The notes under the pieces are model-generated. The model was not told the origin of the DNA and made no database searches. It saw only the letters and a program-made list of their open reading frames with translations. Below are positions 7,496-10,922 of a DNA stretch of 10,922 nucleotides, in pieces. Numbering within the stretch: the first letter of the stretch is position 1; every line of letters begins with the position of its first letter. This DNA comes from Dictyocoela muelleri (lineage: Eukaryota; Microsporidia): the NCBI GenBank assembly GCA_016256075.1, contig SDVU01000745.1, positions 1 to 10,922 on the forward strand. Direction: 5' to 3'. The position numbers and the translations under genes are program-made.

Positions 7496-7559
7496 GGCCC
7501 AATTCTCACTTGGCCCAATTCTTACTCGGCCCAATTTTCACTTGGCCCAATTTTCACTA
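7496..7559 (+). repeat. 16-bp tandem array, outer left (4 units)
   Basis: Four consecutive 16-bp units start GGCCCAATT and end TCACTT or a one-base variant. Period 16 excludes a simple in-frame protein repeat. Confidence 0.95.
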
Positions 7560-7604
7560 GAACTTATTCTTAATTACATAAATAATATCAGTCATCACCC
7601 ACTT

Positions 7605-7700
7605 CGCCCAATTCCCACTTCGCCCAATTCCCACTTCGCCTAAATCTCACTTCGCCCAATTCTCACTTCGTCCAATTCCCACTTCGCCCAATGCGCATTT
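7605..7700 (+). repeat. 16-bp tandem array, inner left (6 units)
   Basis: Six consecutive units of CGCCCAATTCCCACTT type; the first two are identical and the last is the most diverged. CGCCC versus GGCCC separates this block from the outer one. Confidence 0.95.
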
Positions 7701-8047
7701 TTCCCAAAAAATATTACACTGACAAATAAAAAGAGAAAATTTTAATCATTAATAATAATCAGATAATGTATTTAAAAAGCAAAGACGGGCAAGTTTTTTT
7801 TGTTAAACATAAAAAATAATTAAATTAGTGAAAAGTTATATTTATATTAACCATTAGTTTTAATGTTTTACAAAAAAGAAACTTTTAATATATTTTGCTT
7901 TCGAAATATTTTTTTTAATTATAATTAATAGTCATCCTTGTTTTTTATCGATCTTTTTAATATTTTTAGAGCAAAATGAGAATTGGACGAATTTAGAAAT
8001 AAACAAAATGAGTGATAAGAAATTTTTTAGATAAATTTTATAAACTA

Positions 8048-8108
8048 AATTGGAATTGGGCGATATGGGTAGGATTGATGTATGAATTGGGCGAGTGAGA
8101 ATTAGGCG
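8048..8108 (-). repeat. 16-bp repeat units, inner right (eroded, inverted)
   Basis: Inverted units of the CGCCC subtype appear as GAATTGGGCG near 8053-8062 and 8084-8093 and as GTGAGAATTAGGCG near 8095-8108. Spacing is no longer a regular 16 bases. This block mirrors 7605-7700. Confidence 0.75.
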
Positions 8109-8206
8109 AAGTGAGAGTGTACGGGTTTTTTCTACTTTGAATCCAAAAAAAAATTTCCATTGGGGTTTTTTTAAAAAAAAATTTTTAGGCTAATTAACAT
8201 TTTGAT

Positions 8207-8286
8207 AAGTAAGAATTGGGCCAAGTGAGAATTGGGCTAAGTGAAAATTGGGCCAAGTGAGAATTGGGCCAAGTAAGAATTGGGCC
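8207..8286 (-). repeat. 16-bp tandem array, outer right (5 units, inverted)
   Basis: Five consecutive units of AAGTGAGAATTGGGCC type, the exact inverse of the outer left unit, plus a partial unit to about 8294. This block mirrors 7496-7559. Confidence 0.95.
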
Positions 8287-8384
8287 AAGTGAAAGGGTAC
8301 GAATTATTTTATATAAAAATTAAAAAAAAATTAAATCCGAGTTTGGTCACCTTTTTACCTTTGGGTCACTTTTAAAGAAAATTA

Positions 8385-8560
8385 TCGAGGGGGGGGGGTA
8401 CTTTTACTTTGTAAACATAAAAAAGAATTTAAATCAATGCAGAAATTATACTTATAAAAAACATTTCTACTTTTAAAATATTTGAATTGCGAAAAACATA
8501 AAATTTAATAATATCTTTGTTTTGGCTTTTTAGCAATTATTGTCGTACACTTAATCTTTT
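8385..8560 (+). repeat. Second, diverged copy of the foldback core
   Basis: From about 8405 the order of words TTTGTAAACATAAAAAAG, AATTTAAAT, TTATACTTAT and ACATT parallels that of the core from about 7785 (TTGTTAAACATAAAAAAT, TTAAATT, TTATATTTAT, CCATT), in the same orientation, at very roughly 70% identity by eye. The DNA just before also matches loosely (GACGGGCAAG against the G-rich tract). This suggests a duplicated or nested copy of the same element family. Confidence 0.45.
8389..8398 (+). repeat. Run of ten G
   Basis: Ten consecutive G in DNA with about 12% G per strand is far from chance. Homopolymer length may be misread in sequencing, and a G10 tract may vary between genomes. Confidence 0.9.
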
Positions 8561-8720
8561 GGTGGCACGTAGGCTTGTGTTAACCACTCCTGATTTAAAT
8601 GATATTGCTAGAAAGATCATGAGTTTATAATTTATAAACTCTGAAAAATTCAAATTTTTTAAAAAATAATATTCCGCTATAAACATTTTATGTTTAGTTT
8701 TTAATTTAATCTATATATAT

Positions 8721-9180
8721 TAAATCATGGAGTCTCCATTTCTCAAAATGCCTTTTTTTTAAAAAAGTACATTCATTAAAAAATAGAACTGAATTATTAA
8801 ATATCAACTTTAATTGCACTTTGTAACACCTCGAGCAGTTCTTCTAAAGAAATTAAACCCGAATCATAAAAACATCAAAACCTTCCATTTTTTTTATTCT
8901 CTACATATTTCTTTTTAAATTTCCACAAGAAATAAATCTGTTGAATTCAATTTCATTAAAAATTTGAATTTCTTATAAAGTATTTAATATTCCAATATTC
9001 AGTTGAGCAAACAATAGTCATTACCATTTATTCCAGTGCTCTTATATCGGAACATAAAAACATCAATTATGGACACTTTATACCCTTTTGTCTATTTACC
9101 TATATAGAATTAATCGTTATAGGGAAGTATGTATTTTTCTGAAAAATGGGCATTTTGAGACATAACCATATTGAATAATT
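8721..9180. repeat. Possible inverted-repeat-bounded segment, about 460 bp
   Basis: TCTCAAAATGCC at 8741-8752 is inverted exactly at 9149-9160, and looser similarity continues on both sides (CATGG... outward, a T-run then AAAAATACAT inward). A small palindrome ATGGAGTCTCCAT (8727-8739) sits at the left end. A 14-base direct repeat CATAAAAACATCAA occurs inside, near 8865 and 9052. This could be a worn MITE; a single 12-bp inverted match alone would be weak. Confidence 0.38.
8797..9115 (-). pseudogene. Possible decayed gene with EF-hand-like end
   Basis: Minus-strand reading toward 8797 ends in YDSGLISLEELLEVLQSAIK, then a TAA. The order Ser-Gly-x-Ile-Ser-x-x-Glu-Glu-Leu matches the second half of an EF-hand calcium-binding loop and the following helix. 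The first half of the loop falls across a frame break. Upstream pieces to about 9115 are broken several times and not recognisable. It lies inside the inverted-repeat segment 8721-9180. A worn calmodulin- or centrin-like gene is one reading; chance is another. Confidence 0.2.
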
Positions 9181-9257
9181 AAAAATATCGATAAATACCA
9201 GCCCAGAGAGTTATCACAAATTTTTATTTTAAAATTTTCATTTTTTCTATAGAATTT

Positions 9258-9478
9258 ATATTTCATTATTAAGCTAACGTGATTCCAGCTGTATATGCGA
9301 TTTTTTCATCAATAAAAGAAAAAATATGGGTCATATGATTTTTTTAATAAAAATTTTTTGCATAGGAGCGTCGTCGCACTCATCTAAACATTTAGGAGAG
9401 TTCCTTCTGCTCCATTTTAATATTATACCCAATCTTAATCAACTATACCACGCTGGAACAACTGTAAATTGCTCCTTT
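9258..9478 (-). mobile_element. SINE-like repeat, copy 2 (body only)
   Basis: The reverse complement aligns with the body of the repeat at 4081-4531 for about 220 bases. Matching blocks in order are CGTGGT...TTGATTAAGA, GAGCAGAAGG-ACTCTC, GATGAGTGCG-GACGC, GCAAAAA, ATTGAT, AAATCGC-TATACAG and AGCTTA. Identity is very roughly 75% in the best part. The tRNA-like head and the 3' tail are not recognisable here, so this copy is truncated or eroded at both ends. It ends about 235 bases upstream of the WD40 gene. Confidence 0.68.
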
Positions 9479-9702
9479 AGTTTTGACATATAAAAAAATT
9501 GGTCTAATCTATTAATTTTAATATGTCATCTTTAATTATACATTAAAATTCACAAATACAACAATAACTTGATCATGATAACTTGGCGGAAAATAGAAAC
9601 AGCAATGAATTACTCTAACAATAACAATTGATTATCAATAATAAATAAAAAAATGATTAAAATTCTATTCAAAATAAAAAGCAATCAATGAAAAATCAAT
9701 AA
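9479..9702. other. AT-rich upstream region of the WD40 gene
   Basis: There is no gene or clear repeat. The last 100 bases become A-rich on the plus strand. An ATG at about 9688 opens only four codons and is not the start of the gene. Confidence 0.5.
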
Positions 9703-9710
9703 CACCCCTT
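9703..9710 (+). promoter_or_regulatory. C-rich start-proximal motif (CACCCCTT)
   Basis: CCCC lies at 9705-9708, five bases before the ATG. Microsporidian genes commonly have a CCC- or GGG-like motif immediately upstream of the start codon, tied to very short 5' leaders. It is the only such C-run in the local A-rich DNA and supports the start at 9714. Confidence 0.6.
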
Positions 9711-9713
9711 AAA

Positions 9714-10619
9714 ATGCAACTTAACACAAACATAGCAACATCAGACAAGCCATTATCATTAAAAACAAAGTTTATAACACTCAATGGATATCATAAAATA
9801 ATGTTTTTCAAGAAAACCCCTCAATATGTTTACGAATATTTAGAAAATAAGTTTATTATTTATCGAATATCACCTTTTAAAAAAATTTCTGATTTTTTAT
9901 TTCAACATGTTGTTGATTTTGATTTTTCGGATAGTGGTAAGTTTATGGCTATTTTGACTGATAACGAATTATCTCTTCATACGAAGAATGGTCTTGTTTC
10001 ACGAATTTTTGACGTTTATGGAGCGTTTAAAATATCCTTTTCACATTGTATGTTGTCAATGAGTGTTAAAAAAGATAAATCTATAAATGAAAAAATTATA
10101 CTCAATGATCATTTTGATCAACATTTTTTCGAAATAATTGAAAAAAATATCCCGAAACACGCAATTGACCTTAAAAATGTTGATTCATCTAAAAAAATAC
10201 ATACATTTACAAACCTGAACGTTAAAATAGAAACGAATAAACAAAAAATAAAAGTGAAAACCAGAAAAGGCGTAGAATTTTTCTATAAATTTCCCGAAAG
10301 AATTTCTGAAACATGTGCAGATACACTTTTAACAAAAATTTTTGCAGCATCAGAAAGTGGTAGAATATACATTTTAAGCCTTGTCGGTGAAGAAATGAAA
10401 ACTTTAGAATTTCATAAATACCCCTTAAAAGTATTATGTTTAAGCTATGATGAAGAATTTTTATTTACAAGTGATGGCAATATGTTTTGTATTTGGGATG
10501 TAAAATCAAATGTTCTTTTTGAATCGTTTTGTGCTGATGTATCAATGGTGAGTAGCATACACGCTGTTGATGTTGAAAATATTGTTGACCCAATAATTCC
10601 TAGAGAATCGATACAATAA
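9714..10619 (+). CDS. Divergent WD40-repeat protein (Ipi3/WDR18-like?)
   Basis: This is an intact, intronless frame of 301 residues. WD40 proteins fold as beta-propellers and scaffold complexes. The clearest blade is C-terminal: a strand at about 213-221 (SESGRIYIL), then HKYPLKVLCLSYDEEFLFTS (234-253) and the closing IWD at 260-262, the WD signature. An earlier blade-like unit is FDFSDSGKFMAIL (69-81). Other blades are too divergent to place, as is usual in microsporidia. There is no signal peptide and no membrane segment, so it is likely cytosolic or nuclear. The order near the C-terminus (a G-x-I-Y strand, a strong WD blade, then a short tail with Pro) resembles Ipi3/WDR18 of the Rix1 ribosome-assembly complex; that is a guess. 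The start is supported by the C-rich motif 5 bases upstream and the lack of an earlier in-frame ATG. Its residue composition is far more balanced than that of the chance frames nearby. Confidence 0.93.
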   Translation: MQLNTNIATSDKPLSLKTKFITLNGYHKIMFFKKTPQYVYEYLENKFIIYRISPFKKISDFLFQHVVDFDFSDSGKFMAILTDNELSLHTKNGLVSRIFDVYGAFKISFSHCMLSMSVKKDKSINEKIILNDHFDQHFFEIIEKNIPKHAIDLKNVDSSKKIHTFTNLNVKIETNKQKIKVKTRKGVEFFYKFPERISETCADTLLTKIFAASESGRIYILSLVGEEMKTLEFHKYPLKVLCLSYDEEFLFTSDGNMFCIWDVKSNVLFESFCADVSMVSSIHAVDVENIVDPIIPRESIQ

Positions 10620-10623
10620 TAAA
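10618..10623 (+). terminator. AATAAA polyadenylation signal overlapping the stop
   Basis: AATAAA starts at the second base of the TAA stop codon (10617-10619). Signals overlapping or abutting stop codons, giving very short 3' ends, are known in microsporidia. AATAAA is common in AT-rich DNA, so the position is the main support. Confidence 0.45.
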
Positions 10624-10922
10624 AATTATGAAAATTTTTAATATTTCATAAATTTATACTTCTAAAATTAAAAATGGTTTGTTTTTGATCATTTTATGAT
10701 AAAAAAAATTACTAATAGTAAATAGTTCTACGGTTGGTTAACACTCTTGGATGAAAGTCTTACCATGTTGAGATTAATTTGATTCACAAATAGTTTAGAA
10801 TAAAATTAGAAGGAAAAAACAACTAAAAAAAAATCTGCACTCGGTTTTTACCCAGGGTTCCAGTAGACATCCATAGAACCGAGCTTATGAAATAATAAAA
10901 ACATATTTGAGTTTCCCACGAA
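10624..10922. other. Downstream AT-rich region with SINE-head-like patch and hairpin
   Basis: At about 10731-10770, GGTTGGTTAACACTCTTGGA resembles the tRNA-like head at 4090-4110 (AGTGGTTAACACACTTGAAT), but no good A or B box is present. At 10840-10846 CTCGGTT is inverted at 10877-10883 (AACCGAG), around a GC-richer loop with CCCAGGGTTCC. No gene starts before the window ends. Confidence 0.35.

Larger units (their letters stand above)
7496..8286. mobile_element. Foldback-like element built of 16-bp tandem repeats
   Basis: Two blocks of 16-bp repeats in sense orientation (7496-7559 and 7605-7700) are mirrored by two blocks in inverted orientation (8048-8108 and 8207-8286). The subtypes also mirror: the outermost blocks use GGCCCAATTCTCACTT and the inner blocks CGCCCAATTCCCACTT. 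Long inverted ends made of short tandem repeats are the defining trait of foldback (FB) elements. The core (7701-8047) is AT-rich with no gene. The inner right block is eroded to about four recognisable units, one stray unit lying near 7981. No target duplication was found. The alternative is a satellite that was duplicated by inversion. Confidence 0.7.

Noticed and set aside
7496-7700. CRISPR-like array
   Set aside because: The 16-bp units are directly adjacent with no unique spacers, so this is a satellite array and not repeat-spacer DNA.
10731-10770. Third SINE head or tRNA
   Set aside because: GGTTAACAC-CTTG matches the 4090s head, but both promoter boxes are degraded and the body is absent.

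Overview
The window looks like a very AT-rich (roughly three quarters A+T), gene-poor stretch of a eukaryotic genome, most likely from a microsporidian with an expanded genome. Three things point there. A decayed transposase of the IS1595/ISXO2 (Merlin) type carries a block that I recall from microsporidian copies. The only intact gene is intronless, with a short C-rich box 5 bases before its ATG and an AATAAA overlapping its stop codon. The rest is fossil repeat DNA. The species cannot be named from this sequence.

Layout. 1-580: a perfect-arm hairpin (183-234) and one terminus of a hAT (Charlie-like) DNA transposon ending at 512, next to what may be a SINE tail. 797-1856: a segment bracketed by two similar near-palindromic ends, with a possible decayed minus-strand gene inside. 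1943-2984: a broken Merlin transposon, minus strand. 3148-3465: a 318-bp foldback MITE with two 147-base arms about 86% identical. 4081-4531: a tRNA-headed SINE-like repeat, with a second body copy inverted at 9258-9478. 5183-5478 and 5570-5718: two members of one TA-flanked MITE family; the second is almost entirely a hairpin. 5773-5880: a degenerate minisatellite. 6458-6541: nested hairpins. 7496-8286: a foldback-like structure made of 16-bp tandem repeats, in sense orientation on the left and inverted on the right, followed by a diverged second copy of its core. 8721-9180: a possible inverted-repeat-bounded segment. 9714-10619: the one clear gene, a divergent WD40-repeat protein of 301 residues. 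10620-10922: AT-rich with a weak tRNA/SINE-head-like stretch and a hairpin.

The genes do not form a pathway. The window is one small housekeeping-type gene beside about 9.7 kb of DNA-transposon, MITE, SINE and satellite remains, with several possible gene fossils. The most distinctive items are the foldback element built of 16-bp repeats, the two-copy SINE family, and the MITE family with near-full-length palindromes. Open frames of 50-80 codons are expected by chance in DNA this AT-rich, so the unassigned pseudogene calls are deliberately low in confidence.
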